Counted from the first letter of the stretch, positions 8,044 through 17,887 are shown. The stretch is 64,000 bases of DNA from Paenibacillus sp. HB172176 (GCF_011947265.1 NZ_JAATHD010000009.1:1-64000), one strand, 5' to 3'. Notes: a model not told the origin generated them from the letters alone. Program-made: numbers and translations.

Positions 8044-10392
8044 CTAGCTTTCCGGCTTATTGTCACTCAGGGATTCCCGATATTTCCCCGGAGTAATGCC
8101 TTCATGCTTCTTGAACACCTTCGTTAATACAATATTGTTCGAATAGCCGATTCGCAGCGCAATTTCATTAATGGTAAGCTCTTCGGCGAGAAGCCTCTTC
8201 GCATGCTTAATCCGCACTCTCGTAATAAGCTCGCTGACATTGTCTCCGCTTTGTTTCTTGAAGAAGGCCGAGATGTAGATCGGACTGAGATCGAAATGCT
8301 CGGCTATCATGGTCAAGCTTAAGTTATTGTCGTGATAATGCTCTTCAATAAATCCCACGATTCGATTGTAAAGCTCCTCGCCTTTATCGGTGCGCTCTTC
8401 TTTTATTTTCGTGCCGATGTTAAGGAACACGGCTTTGATCCGATCGAATTTGTCGTCCGCGGTTATAGCGCTGGCGAAATATTTCGCAAGATCGCTTTCG
8501 CCCGCAAGAATCTCGCCCGGCGCGAGACGCAAGGCATCCATAATTTTAATCAAGGTGCTTTGCATATTCTGGAACAACCAGCCGATCTTTTCCGGCGACA
8601 GGCTTTTGGAGGAGAAATTCATTTCATACAGCTTATCGAGCAGACGCTCCGCGTTTTCCGGATCGCCATGCTTCGTTTGATTGATCAGTTGAAGCTCGAT
8701 ATCGACGGGGTAGATGAAGGAATCGGCAGGCGTATGCCGTACATTCTCATAATAGATAACGCCGCTTGTCCCTTTGATCATTTTGTACGACAAAGCAATA
8801 AGCGCTTCTCCGTACCCGTCTGCAATTCGGCTCAAGCCTTCATGACAGGCGCTCACGCCTGCTGTAATAGACGTTCTGAACCGGGCTTCCATCAGACGTA
8901 CGACGTCTTCCGTGAATGGCTTGATTCGCTGTTCCGATTCCATACCCGTATTGATATTCATCAATACGGCTAGTCGGTTTTTCTCCATTTCGAACGCATA
9001 TCCGCCATGTTCAAGCAACTCCTCGCTTACATTCATCAGGATGAATCGAATGAGCGCCCACTCCCGTTCCGTGTCCTCCTTCATGAACCGGGACGCATCG
9101 TCGATATCGAACAGAATGACGCTGAATGACGAATGTTCGAAATACAAGCCCATAAACGTCAAGTCGTCTCTGCTAATCGCATCTGCGTCAACTTGTCCGC
9201 ATACTAAACGATTGAGAAAGTCGGCTCGGATAATGGGAACTTGCTGACTGATTTTGTTCTCGAGCTGATGCTCCTTCCCGAAAAGGGATTCTACTGTATC
9301 TTTGATCAGCTTGAGCTCATTCTGTCTGCCCTTCACGCTTTGAGAGCGGCCGTTTCTTATCGTATGGACCACTTCTTGAATAGGACCGTAATGTCTGCGC
9401 GTCAAATAGACGCTCAACCCTATACCGCCAAGAAGGCAGGCGACTACGGCAGCCACGCTCCATTTCTTCACCGTGTTCACTTGCTCCAGTACAACCTTCT
9501 TCGGGAAGACAGAGAGATAGGTCCAGCCGTTCACCTTCGACTTCGTATAAGCCGCCAGATGCTCCTCGCCGTCCATCGTTGTATGATAATAACCGCTCTG
9601 CTCTCCGTCATGCCGCAACAATTGCTCGCGATCGCTCACGTCGAGAGCCTTCCCTTCCTCCGGTCCGATTATGACCTCCATTTGCTCGTTCAGGATGTAC
9701 ATATTCCCCTCATGCAAGCCCTCCGTCTGGTCTAGCAAGCTTCGAATCTGAGCCTCATCGATCAGTATAACGAGGCTTCCATCAGGCTTGGACTGCTTCG
9801 CAAGTGGAAGCGATTGCACATAAGTGACCATATTCTCTGCTCTCGCGCCGCTGACGATCGCTTGTGACGGCAAATAGGATTTGAAATGATCCCCAAGCAA
9901 TATTCGTGATTTGTAATCCTCGTAGGATATGTTTTTGTAGGAATAGATTTGATTATAGAAGGTCTTGGAGTCCGTTTTCATCGATGTTGTCAGTATGGTG
10001 TCCGTATTTCCGAAATATACGTAGAAATCATGGAACAAAGTGTTGTACGCGCTGTAACGGGACAGCTCCTGCATGAATTCGAAAAACTGATATTGCTCTG
10101 CGGAGGAAGTCGCTTCCCCGTTTTTTTCCATCAAGTGCTGCTGCTTCGGATTGGAAGCGATCTGGCGCATGAGATAGTCGATCTCCTGCGTCCGGCTGTC
10201 CATCATATGCTTCATCTGCTCAAGCATCGCTGAATTGGATCGATAGGAATTATCGATCATGATTTGTTCAATCTTCACATATACGATGCTGCCAATCGTC
10301 ACTGGTATGATGAAAACGAAGAGATGAGAAAGCAATAGCGCGGCAAACACGCTGCTCCTTCGGTTTCGTCCCTTCTGAAATAGTGATCTCAA
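8044..10392 (-). CDS. Membrane-anchored AraC-family sensor-regulator (YesS/YtdP type)
   Basis: About 782-792 residues: N-terminal transmembrane helix (VFAALLLSHLFVFIIPVTI), an extracytoplasmic sensor domain of about 260 residues, a second helix (VAAVVACLLGGIGLSVYL), a cytoplasmic linker, and a C-terminal AraC double helix-turn-helix (LSLTMIAEHFDLSPIYISAFF...). Such proteins sense sugars outside and switch on the adjacent importer. The frame opens at ATG 10422, but a TATAAT at 10433-10428 would start transcription at about that codon; GAGGGGTG before TTG 10395/10392 gives a better start, used here. It lies directly upstream of the binding-protein gene. Confidence 0.93.
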   Translation of the reverse strand: MRSLFQKGRNRRSSVFAALLLSHLFVFIIPVTIGSIVYVKIEQIMIDNSYRSNSAMLEQMKHMMDSRTQEIDYLMRQIASNPKQQHLMEKNGEATSSAEQYQFFEFMQELSRYSAYNTLFHDFYVYFGNTDTILTTSMKTDSKTFYNQIYSYKNISYEDYKSRILLGDHFKSYLPSQAIVSGARAENMVTYVQSLPLAKQSKPDGSLVILIDEAQIRSLLDQTEGLHEGNMYILNEQMEVIIGPEEGKALDVSDREQLLRHDGEQSGYYHTTMDGEEHLAAYTKSKVNGWTYLSVFPKKVVLEQVNTVKKWSVAAVVACLLGGIGLSVYLTRRHYGPIQEVVHTIRNGRSQSVKGRQNELKLIKDTVESLFGKEHQLENKISQQVPIIRADFLNRLVCGQVDADAISRDDLTFMGLYFEHSSFSVILFDIDDASRFMKEDTEREWALIRFILMNVSEELLEHGGYAFEMEKNRLAVLMNINTGMESEQRIKPFTEDVVRLMEARFRTSITAGVSACHEGLSRIADGYGEALIALSYKMIKGTSGVIYYENVRHTPADSFIYPVDIELQLINQTKHGDPENAERLLDKLYEMNFSSKSLSPEKIGWLFQNMQSTLIKIMDALRLAPGEILAGESDLAKYFASAITADDKFDRIKAVFLNIGTKIKEERTDKGEELYNRIVGFIEEHYHDNNLSLTMIAEHFDLSPIYISAFFKKQSGDNVSELITRVRIKHAKRLLAEELTINEIALRIGYSNNIVLTKVFKKHEGITPGKYRESLSDNKPES

Positions 10393-10427
10393 CAATATAG
10401 CACCCCTCATAAGCTTGATCATGTCCT

Positions 10428-10433
10428 ATTATA
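10428..10433 (-). promoter_or_regulatory. Candidate -10 box of the AraC sensor-regulator gene
   Basis: A perfect TATAAT on the minus strand, preceded by the GH31 terminator about 60 nt upstream. No good -35 is visible at 17 nt (GATGTA), so an activator may be needed. The predicted start of transcription falls at the first ATG of the frame, which argues for the downstream TTG start. Confidence 0.45.
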
Positions 10434-10492
10434 CATGAAAGAATGCCTGTTACATCGCCTTCTTCTCCCTACAAGTACACTCATTCAACGAG

Positions 10493-10527
10493 AAAAAGGG
10501 ACCTCCGCATCACACCGGAGACCCCTT
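10493..10527 (-). terminator. Terminator of the GH31 gene
   Basis: On the minus strand AAGGGGTCTCCG pairs with CGGAGGTCCC (one mismatch) and is followed by TTTTT. It starts about 12 nt after the GH31 stop codon and separates that gene from the AraC gene downstream. Confidence 0.85.
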
Positions 10528-10538
10528 GCTATGTGGTA

Positions 10539-12866
10539 TTAAGCGTTTAGACTAACGCTGATTCGCTTCGCGCCCTGCTGCGGAGTCAGCTTCAAGCCTT
10601 GCGGCGTCGCAACGCCTTCGGCGCCTTCCACCGCTGCCGCATTCACGATGCCGCGCAGTACGACGAACCACTCCTTCTCCGCGCCTTCGGCCCCGATCTC
10701 GATGCGATTGCCGCTGCGCGAAGCTGTAACCGTCACTTGCAATTCGCCCTTCAAATCATGAACCCGCGATACGGCCTCCGCCCCATCCTCCAGCTCGAAC
10801 AAGTGGAAGGCGACGCCGTCCGCATAGTCATAATCCGGCTTCTGGTCATTGCTGCCGACCGCGATCAAGCTGTTCGGTCTCGCGAGCACCGGCAGGCTCA
10901 TATAATCATGGATCTCGTTCCGCCATTTGCCGCCTTCGATCGTCTCGCCCGTGAAGAAATGCGTCCAGCGTCCCTCCGGCACATAATATTGCACAGTGCC
11001 CTCCGTATTGAAGATCGGCGCAACGAGCAGCTGCTCGCCGAGCATATATTGCCGATCCAGAGGAAGACAGGTTGGATCCTCAGGGAATTCCAGCACCATC
11101 GCGCGCATCATCGGCAGACCCTTCTCCGTCGCTTCCACCGCATGTCCGAACAAGTACGGCATCAGCCTGCTCTTCCACTCCGTGAAGTAGCGGAGCACAT
11201 CGACCGATTCCTCGTCGAACAGCCAAGGCACGCGATACGATTCATTACCATGAAGACGGCTGTGCGAGGACAGCAGGCCGAAGGCGACCCAGCGCTTGTA
11301 GATATCCGGCGGAGCCGTTCTCTCGAAGCCGCTGATGTCGTGGCTCCAGAAGCCGAAGCCGGAGAGACCGAGCGACAGGCCGCCGCGCAGCGATTCCGCC
11401 ATGGAATCGTAGTTCGCGGAGCAATCGCCGCCCCAGTGAACGGGGAATTGCTGGCCGCCAGCCGTCGCCGAACGCGCGAACAGCATCGCTTCGCCCTTGC
11501 CGCGCTCCTGCTCCAGCAAATCGAAGACCGCTTTATTGTACAGATGCGTGTAGTAATTATGCATTTTGTAAGGATCGGAGCCGTCATGATAGACAACGTC
11601 CGTCGGGATGCGCTCGCCGAAATCCGTCTTGAAGCAATCGACGCCCATGTCCATCAGCCGTTTCAGTTTGGATTGGTACCAGGCCGTCGCTTCAGGATTC
11701 GTGAAATCGACAAGTCCCATGCCGGCCTGCCACAGATCCCACTGCCATACGCTGCCGTCCGGCCGCTTGAGGAGATAGCCCTTCTCCGCGCCCTCGCGGA
11801 ACAGAGGCGATTTCTGCGCGATATACGAGTTGATCCATACACATACCTTCAAGCCGCGATCCTTCAGACGGCTCAGCATCCCCTCGGGATCGGGGAACAT
11901 GGCGGGATCCCATTCGAAATCGCACCATTGATATTCCTTCATCCAGAAGCAGTCGAAGTGGAACACATGCAGCGGAATATTGCGCTCCGCCATGCCTTCA
12001 ATGAAGGAATTGCAGGTCGCTTCATCGTAATCGGTCGTGAACGAGGTCGTCAGCCACAAGCCGAACGACCAGGCAGGAGGCAGAGCCGGCTTTCCCGTAA
12101 GCGTTGTGAAATGGTTCAAAACATCCTTCAGCTTCTCGCCGCCGATGATATAATATTCCAGCTCCTCGCCCGGCACGCTGAAGCCCACCTTGGATACCAC
12201 CTCGGAGGCTGCCTCGAACGAAACGCGCTCCGGATGATTGACGAACACGCCGTAGCCCGCGCTGGACAGATAGAACGGAACGTTCTTGTACGCCTGCTCG
12301 CTGCTCGTGCCGCCGTCTTCATTCCAGATATCGACCGATTGCCCGTTCTTCACGAAAGGGGTGAAGCGCTCGCCCATGCCGTAGATTTGCTCGCCAACTC
12401 CGAGATCGAGCATTTCGCGGAAGAAGGAGCTTTCCTTCCCGTTCTGTACATAGGCCGTCGCTCTGCCGGATGTTCCGGTTAAGCGCTTGCCATTATAATG
12501 AAAATCCAGGCCGAAGGACGGTTCCTTGCGAATTGTCGCCGACAAGCCTCCGTTCTGCAGCTTCCAGCCCGCATCCGTCTGTTCCCACGTGATGGAATGA
12601 TTGCCGCTCGAATGAATAGCGAAATGAGGTCCGGGCTTTGTTCCGCCGTCATGATGCACCCATTTCACCTTGATCACATCGGGAATCGGCGAGCTGAGCT
12701 CCGCCGTCAGCATCGTGCCGTTAAGCGTGTCTCCTTTGCGCTGAATAAATTTCGTAGCCATATATGCAGTTGCCTGATTCTGATTCATTTGCACATCGCG
12801 CACATCAATTGGATACTGAAGGTCGAAGCCTTCTCTCGTCTGCCAATATCCGTCAGTAAATTTCAT
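10539..12866 (-). CDS. GH31 alpha-xylosidase
   Basis: Cytoplasmic enzyme of 775 residues releasing alpha-linked xylose, for example from xyloglucan oligosaccharides. The nucleophile is Asp415 (FKTDFGER) and the acid/base Asp481 (WGGDCSANYDSM), one residue off E. coli YicI (416/482). The YicI residues linked to xylose preference (Phe277, Cys307, Phe308, Trp345, Lys414) all have matching residues here at 276, 306, 307, 344 and 413, so alpha-xylosidase is favoured over alpha-glucosidase. GGAGG precedes ATG 12866. It has its own terminator and is divergent from an AraC gene at 12983. Confidence 0.95.
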   Translation of the reverse strand: MKFTDGYWQTREGFDLQYPIDVRDVQMNQNQATAYMATKFIQRKGDTLNGTMLTAELSSPIPDVIKVKWVHHDGGTKPGPHFAIHSSGNHSITWEQTDAGWKLQNGGLSATIRKEPSFGLDFHYNGKRLTGTSGRATAYVQNGKESSFFREMLDLGVGEQIYGMGERFTPFVKNGQSVDIWNEDGGTSSEQAYKNVPFYLSSAGYGVFVNHPERVSFEAASEVVSKVGFSVPGEELEYYIIGGEKLKDVLNHFTTLTGKPALPPAWSFGLWLTTSFTTDYDEATCNSFIEGMAERNIPLHVFHFDCFWMKEYQWCDFEWDPAMFPDPEGMLSRLKDRGLKVCVWINSYIAQKSPLFREGAEKGYLLKRPDGSVWQWDLWQAGMGLVDFTNPEATAWYQSKLKRLMDMGVDCFKTDFGERIPTDVVYHDGSDPYKMHNYYTHLYNKAVFDLLEQERGKGEAMLFARSATAGGQQFPVHWGGDCSANYDSMAESLRGGLSLGLSGFGFWSHDISGFERTAPPDIYKRWVAFGLLSSHSRLHGNESYRVPWLFDEESVDVLRYFTEWKSRLMPYLFGHAVEATEKGLPMMRAMVLEFPEDPTCLPLDRQYMLGEQLLVAPIFNTEGTVQYYVPEGRWTHFFTGETIEGGKWRNEIHDYMSLPVLARPNSLIAVGSNDQKPDYDYADGVAFHLFELEDGAEAVSRVHDLKGELQVTVTASRSGNRIEIGAEGAEKEWFVVLRGIVNAAAVEGAEGVATPQGLKLTPQQGAKRISVSLNA

Positions 12867-12982
12867 CTATTCATCCTCCATTCTATTATCTATAATAATA
12901 TTGACTTATACGATTGATTTCATCATATATTTTGTCTATTATTATCATGATTTTGACCTAACAAGGAAGGAGACGTCACGCT

Positions 12983-13852
12983 ATGAACAAGGATCTGCTG
13001 AAAGAAAACCGCGTGCATGGCAGCTTAAGCTACCCTCTAAGCTTCTATGCCATAACTTGTCCAGCCGATACGCCGCTTCTCGACTTGCATTGGCATGAAG
13101 AGCTTGAACTTCTCCTGTTGACAGAAGGAAAAGCCCGGTTCCGAGTAGATTCTGCCGAATATGATCTCGCGGCTGGAGAAGCGATCTTCATCAATACCGG
13201 AGAATTGCATGCCGGAGAGAAGCTGGGGGAGCAGCCCTGCTCCTTCGTTGCCATTGTGCTGCATCCTCAAATGTTCAAAAGCAGCGCCGTTGATCTCATA
13301 CATGATCAGTACATTATTCCCCTGCTGCAGAAGAAATATCAGGTTCCTGTTCATTTAAATGGGGAACGAGGAAGCGAGGTTACAGGACTGCTGCGAGAGT
13401 TGATTGCGCTAAATGAGGAGAAGCCGCCTGCCTTTGAGCTGTTGGCCAAGGGACTATTGTCCATCGCGATTGCTAAGCTGCTGCAACTCGGAGAACCTGC
13501 CGAACAGGCTAACAAGGCTGATGCGGGAACATATAATATTGAGAGACTGAAAACCGTGCTCACTTATATTGAAGCTCATTATAAAGAGCCCATAGCGCTT
13601 GCGCAGCTGGCCAAGCTGCTCGCTATGAGCGAATCGTATTTTTGCCGTTTTTTCAAAAGCATGACCAAAGAAAGTCCCGTTGCCTACATGAACGCCTATC
13701 GACTGCAGAAAGCCGCCTATCTGCTCCTCACCTCCAACAAAAATGTCATGGAGGTCGCACTTGATACGGGTTTCAAGCATATGAGCTACTTCAATACCGT
13801 ATTCAAGCAGCGTTACGGCTGCTCGCCTAGCGCCTATCGGAGCAAGCTGTAA
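12983..13852 (+). CDS. AraC-family regulator with N-terminal cupin
   Basis: Soluble regulator of 289 residues. The N-terminal cupin (LHWHEELELLLLTEGKARF) is a likely sugar-binding pocket, and the C-terminal AraC domain carries two helix-turn-helix units (LAQLAKLLAMSESYFCRFF and VMEVALDTGFKHMSYFNTVF). AAGGAAGGAG lies about 10 nt before ATG 12983. It is divergent from the GH31 gene across a 116-bp AT-rich gap and most likely controls it. It converges with the GH43 gene, with only 31 nt between the stops. Confidence 0.93.
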   Translation: MNKDLLKENRVHGSLSYPLSFYAITCPADTPLLDLHWHEELELLLLTEGKARFRVDSAEYDLAAGEAIFINTGELHAGEKLGEQPCSFVAIVLHPQMFKSSAVDLIHDQYIIPLLQKKYQVPVHLNGERGSEVTGLLRELIALNEEKPPAFELLAKGLLSIAIAKLLQLGEPAEQANKADAGTYNIERLKTVLTYIEAHYKEPIALAQLAKLLAMSESYFCRFFKSMTKESPVAYMNAYRLQKAAYLLLTSNKNVMEVALDTGFKHMSYFNTVFKQRYGCSPSAYRSKL

Positions 13853-13883
13853 CATCGGTTATGCGCGCTGCCCTGCTTGACCG

Positions 13884-15773
13884 TTAGTAATTAAACCTCG
13901 CGAACGTCGCGTCGCTCTTCGTCGTCGAGGAACTGGACGAGCTGATGGAATCGATCTGCAGCACATAATTATAATGCCGCACATAATAACCCGAATGGCT
14001 GTAGGACTCGAAGGATATCTTCGAGCTGTCGGCCCAGCCCGCGTGAAGAATAAACGTCGCGTCATTCTTGTAGGCAGAGGAGTCGCTGTATGGCTCCAGC
14101 ACAACCTTGTTGCTGCTGTTCACCCGCATGAAATACCCGGGGAAATTAATCGATTCCAGCGAGACGCCTGACGAGCTTCCAAGGCCAGGCACTACCCTGA
14201 ACTCGGAATCGAGGACGGGAGATACGCTCTCGTCTATGCGCAGATTAAAGTTGTAATGTCTAATATAGCGCGTCGAGAAATTATGCGATTGGAACGTGCT
14301 GTAGCCTGTCGCATCCGCCGTTGCCGGACCAAGCAGCTTCACCTCGTGAACGGTCGGCGTGTACCAGTTGCCCGGATTGTTCCATAGATCCGCGTTAACG
14401 AGATTAATACGGACATAACGGGCTGTGAAATGAACCTTGTCCGTCGTGAAGCCATAGGTGGTATTGTCCGTTCGATCGATTGCCGAATAGTTCGTGCCGT
14501 CATTGCTGATTTCGATTTTATACTGATAATTCGCCTCCGAGCCCTTGTACATGAACCACGAGATATCGACCTCCGTGATCGTCTTCGGAGCGCCGAAGTC
14601 AACCTGCCACCAGCTCGGCCAGGTGCTGGAGGAGGCAACCCACGAGGTCTGGTAATTGCCGTCATTCGCATAGGATGCGGTTGATCCCGAGCCAACGGAG
14701 GCGGCGGTCGCCGTTTTGCCCTGCGCGTGGTTCGTCAGAGACGGCAGTGTGACGGAGCCCGTCCCCGCGTCAATGCTCCACTTGCTGTACCATTCCAGCG
14801 ATGCGGTTCCCGCAGAATCGTTGAGCGTAAGCGGCAGCCAGATATGCTTGTGCTCGCCGAGATTAAGCGGATTCCAGCGATCAGCCATATAGATGTAGGA
14901 AGTCGTCGAGCTGCCCGTAATCGTTGCGATATCATGAATTTGCGTGCCGAAGGCGGATGGATTGCCGAACGGCGACAAGGAAGACCACGTCCCTGTCATG
15001 GACGTTGCCGTAGCGTATGCACCTTGATTCGGATACCAGCCCGACGCCTGCGAAGTGAACAGATAATAGAGGCTGCCCTTCTTCACGACCGCCGGCGCTT
15101 CGCGGTAGCCGTTCTCGAATACCCAGCCGACGAAGGAGCTGATGCCTGTATAGCTCGCGTTCATCTGGAAGATGGCCATCGTGTCATTGGCCCCGCCGTT
15201 CTTGCGGGAGGCCGAGATCAGGTAGCCTGTGCCGTCGGAATCTACGAAGACGGTCATATCCCGCGATTCATAGCCGAGCGGCTGGAAGCTTCCCTGATAA
15301 ACGAAATTGCCGTCTGGCGTGTTGCTTGTCGCCACGGCTACCCGGCCCAGGCTGTAATCCGTGCCATTCTCGTAATGCGCCCATAGCACATATTTGCCGG
15401 TGGATGCGTTATAGATTACCTTCGGACGCTCGATCTTGCTGGAGTTCAGCTCCGTCGCCGAAGTTTTGGTCAGAATCGCATTGCCGAGCGTCCAGTTCTT
15501 CAAATCCGTCGAGGTGTACACGTTGACTCGATCGAAGGTGCCGCTCACCGCATGCTCGCCGTACAGATAATACGTGCTGCCTACTTTGAGAATGTTCCCG
15601 CTGTTCGCTTCAATCGGATCTCCCGACGTGTCCATCCAATCCGTCCCGTTCTCGATGCTGACGCTCGCCGCCGCCGCTTGCTGCGGCTGCAATCCTAGTC
15701 CGCCAAGCATGCTCAACGCCAGTATAACGACAAACACCCAAAATTTGAAATCGCTTACAAATTTGCTTGTCAT
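13884..15773 (-). CDS. Secreted GH43 enzyme with F5/8-type and AbfB (CBM42) binding domains
   Basis: About 629 residues with a signal peptide (FWVFVVILALSMLGGLGL...AAAA). The GH43 propeller (about 40-345) most resembles galactan 1,3-beta-galactosidases: DTSGDPIEANSGNILKVG, ERPKVIYNASTGKYV, SRDMTVF and REAPA. It keeps the REAPA glutamate (likely acid) and a Gln (FGTQIHDI) where exo-beta-1,3-galactanases replace the usual base. A discoidin-like F5/8 domain (about 350-480) and a C-terminal AbfB/CBM42 domain (from YSTFQSHNFSTRYIRHYN) bind polysaccharide. The ATG pair at 15776/15773 follows GAGGAGG; the TTG at 15788 is unlikely. Arabinogalactan side chains are a plausible substrate; specificity is inferred. 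Confidence 0.9.
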   Translation of the reverse strand: MTSKFVSDFKFWVFVVILALSMLGGLGLQPQQAAAASVSIENGTDWMDTSGDPIEANSGNILKVGSTYYLYGEHAVSGTFDRVNVYTSTDLKNWTLGNAILTKTSATELNSSKIERPKVIYNASTGKYVLWAHYENGTDYSLGRVAVATSNTPDGNFVYQGSFQPLGYESRDMTVFVDSDGTGYLISASRKNGGANDTMAIFQMNASYTGISSFVGWVFENGYREAPAVVKKGSLYYLFTSQASGWYPNQGAYATATSMTGTWSSLSPFGNPSAFGTQIHDIATITGSSTTSYIYMADRWNPLNLGEHKHIWLPLTLNDSAGTASLEWYSKWSIDAGTGSVTLPSLTNHAQGKTATAASVGSGSTASYANDGNYQTSWVASSSTWPSWWQVDFGAPKTITEVDISWFMYKGSEANYQYKIEISNDGTNYSAIDRTDNTTYGFTTDKVHFTARYVRINLVNADLWNNPGNWYTPTVHEVKLLGPATADATGYSTFQSHNFSTRYIRHYNFNLRIDESVSPVLDSEFRVVPGLGSSSGVSLESINFPGYFMRVNSSNKVVLEPYSDSSAYKNDATFILHAGWADSSKISFESYSHSGYYVRHYNYVLQIDSISSSSSSTTKSDATFARFNY

Positions 15774-15847
15774 CATTACCCTCCTCAATAACAGATAGCC
15801 TCTGCGAATTCGAAAACTCGTGCTACTATCGCAAGGGCCTCCTCTTT

Positions 15848-15875
15848 ATCATACAGAGGGTCATTCCGCAAACAA
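15848..15875 (-). promoter_or_regulatory. Candidate sigma-A promoter of the secreted GH43 gene
   Basis: On the minus strand TTGTTT (15875-15870), a 16-nt spacer, then TATGAT (15853-15848), about 75 nt before the start codon. It lies between the permease terminator and the GH43 gene, so GH43 is probably its own transcript. Confidence 0.45.
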
Positions 15876-15977
15876 GTGAAAGAATTGGCTATTGATGAAT
15901 TTTTGTGACAAATGATAGTGAAAATTCATTACACGATTGAACGATTTGATGCACGAGCCTCTACCTCGCCGTCATAA

Positions 15978-16005
15978 GCCCGGCTTGTCGAGTCGACAGC
16001 CGGGC
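15978..16005 (-). terminator. Hairpin ending the second importer operon
   Basis: GCCCGGC/GCCGGGC plus an inner TGTCGA/TCGACA make an almost perfect stem with one bulged base. It starts 13 nt after the permease stop. The T tract is weak (TTATGA on the minus strand), so termination may be incomplete. Confidence 0.7.
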
Positions 16006-16018
16006 CATTCGCTTTGTT

Positions 16019-16897
16019 TCATCCCTTTATAGCGCCGATCATGACGCCCTTCACGAAGAAGCGCTGTATAAACGGATAAACGCATAATATCGGAACAGTG
16101 GCTACCATAATCGTGGCGTACTTGATCGTAGCGCTAATTTGGAATTGTTCGCCCACCGCAGCCGAGCCCGAAGTCATATTATCGGTCGAGCTTAATATCA
16201 GTATCTCTCTCAGAAATATTTGCAACGGAAACAAATCGCGATTTTGAATGAAAATAGACGCGTAAAACCAGCCATTCCATTTCTCTACCGCATAATAAAG
16301 TCCCATCACCGCCAAAACCGGAAGCGACAGCGGAATAATAATGCGGAATAAAATGATAAAGTGATTGGCTCCGTCGATTTTTGCCGACTCCTCCAAGCTG
16401 TCCGGAACTGACTTGAAGGAGGTACGCATCACAATCAGATTGAAGGTGGATACGGCAAAGGGCAAAATGGTCGACCACAACGTATTCGTTAAACCTACGC
16501 CCTTTACGACCAGGTACAGAGGAACCAGCCCTCCGCTGAAAAACATAGTGAAGACGATTAAAGCCATGAAGACGTTATTCCACATGACGTTCTTTCGCGA
16601 AAGTACGTAAGCGCCCAGCGCCGTGACGAATAAATTCAAGGAAACGCCGACCACGACAATAAACAGCGTGTTTCTGTAGCCTGTATAAATGTTCGGATTA
16701 GAAAACACAAGCTTGTACGCCTCGAAATTAATGCCCAGCGGCTTCCACAGCAATCCCCTGTACGAGATGATTTCATTAGGATTGCTAAACGATGCGAACA
16801 CCACATGAAGCAGCGGATATAATGTCATCATCATAAGCAAAAATAAAACGAAATAAATAATAATTAGCGAGGTTCTCTCCATTATGTTGATTTTCAA
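16019..16897 (-). CDS. ABC sugar importer permease (LplC type), second system
   Basis: CUT1 permease of about 292 residues with an EAA loop (EESAKIDGANHFIILFRIIIPLS) and the ending FVKGVMIGAIKG. The frame opens at ATG 16903, but its GGAGG is only 1 nt away; a TTG at 16897 is spaced 7 nt and gives MKINIMERTS, so it is preferred. It is 43-49 nt downstream of the LplB-type partner and is the last gene of this operon. Confidence 0.93.
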   Translation of the reverse strand: MKINIMERTSLIIIYFVLFLLMMMTLYPLLHVVFASFSNPNEIISYRGLLWKPLGINFEAYKLVFSNPNIYTGYRNTLFIVVVGVSLNLFVTALGAYVLSRKNVMWNNVFMALIVFTMFFSGGLVPLYLVVKGVGLTNTLWSTILPFAVSTFNLIVMRTSFKSVPDSLEESAKIDGANHFIILFRIIIPLSLPVLAVMGLYYAVEKWNGWFYASIFIQNRDLFPLQIFLREILILSSTDNMTSGSAAVGEQFQISATIKYATIMVATVPILCVYPFIQRFFVKGVMIGAIKG

Positions 16898-16946
16898 TGC
16901 CATTCCTCCAGACGCTTGGCGGCAGTTAATTGCTCTGTCCGGCGCG

Positions 16947-17867
16947 TTACCATAGACTGTTTTCGCTGACTCTCCTGCTGATCCAATTGGCCAATACGAG
17001 CAGGATCAAATTGATAATCGAATTGAACACCCCGACAGCCGTGCTGTAGCTCCAACTGAATTCCAGCAGGCCCTTCCGATAGACGAAGGATGAAATTACG
17101 TCTGCCGTGTCGTAAATGACCGGGTTGTAGAGCAAAATAATTTTCTCAAATCCGATATTCAATAAATTCCCCATACGCAATACGAACAAAATCACAATCG
17201 TGGGCATGATTCCCGGAAGGGTGACATACCACATTTGTTTCAACCGGCTTGCTCCGTCTATCCTCGCGGCTTCATACTGCTCCTGATCGATTCCCATTAA
17301 AGCAGCGAGATAGATAATGGATTCCCAGCCTACCTTCTGCCATATTTCCGATAAGATATAGATCGGTCGGAATAGTCCGGGATGCTGCAGCATGGAGGTT
17401 CCGTCTCCGCCAAGATAGGTGTAGATCGTATTCACAACGCCGCCGCTGTCCGTAAAGTCCCTGATCAGGCCCGCAATGACAATCATGGAGATGAAATAAG
17501 GCATATACGTAACCGTTTGAACGAGCTTTTTGTACCTGTTGCTGCGAATCTCATTGATCATTAAAGCCAGAATAATCGGCGCCGGGAATTCGAAAACCAA
17601 GGAATATACACTAATAAGCACCGTATTCTTCAACACTCTTAAAAAATAATAGCTTTCGAAAAAATCTTTAAAATGCGCTAAACCTGCCCAAGGGCTGCCC
17701 ATAATCCCTTTCATTGGCGAATAGTCTTTGAAGGCTATGAGCACACCGTACATGGGAGCATAATGAAACACGGCATAATAAGCAATAACGGGAAGCATCA
17801 TCACATAGAGATATTTATTTGCGAGGAAATCTCTGACGAACCTCGTGCCGAATGCCATTCTATTCAT
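16947..17867 (-). CDS. ABC sugar importer permease (LplB type), second system
   Basis: CUT1 permease of 306 residues with the EAA loop YEAARIDGASRLKQMWYVTLPGI and the end SRRVSENSLW. AAAGGTGAG lies just before ATG 17867. It follows the binding-protein gene, separated by a hairpin (17888-17914) as in the first system. It resembles the first-system permease at 5213 closely enough to suggest an ancestral duplication of the importer cassette. Confidence 0.95.
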   Translation of the reverse strand: MNRMAFGTRFVRDFLANKYLYVMMLPVIAYYAVFHYAPMYGVLIAFKDYSPMKGIMGSPWAGLAHFKDFFESYYFLRVLKNTVLISVYSLVFEFPAPIILALMINEIRSNRYKKLVQTVTYMPYFISMIVIAGLIRDFTDSGGVVNTIYTYLGGDGTSMLQHPGLFRPIYILSEIWQKVGWESIIYLAALMGIDQEQYEAARIDGASRLKQMWYVTLPGIMPTIVILFVLRMGNLLNIGFEKIILLYNPVIYDTADVISSFVYRKGLLEFSWSYSTAVGVFNSIINLILLVLANWISRRVSENSLW

Positions 17868-17887
17868 AACTCACCTTTCCTTATGAA

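Noticed and set aside
10599..12482. Very long open frame on the plus strand opposite the GH31 gene
   Set aside because: It is an antisense shadow of a GC-rich gene with a complete family match and intact active site; its translation is Arg/His/Ile-rich with no domain and no ribosome site.
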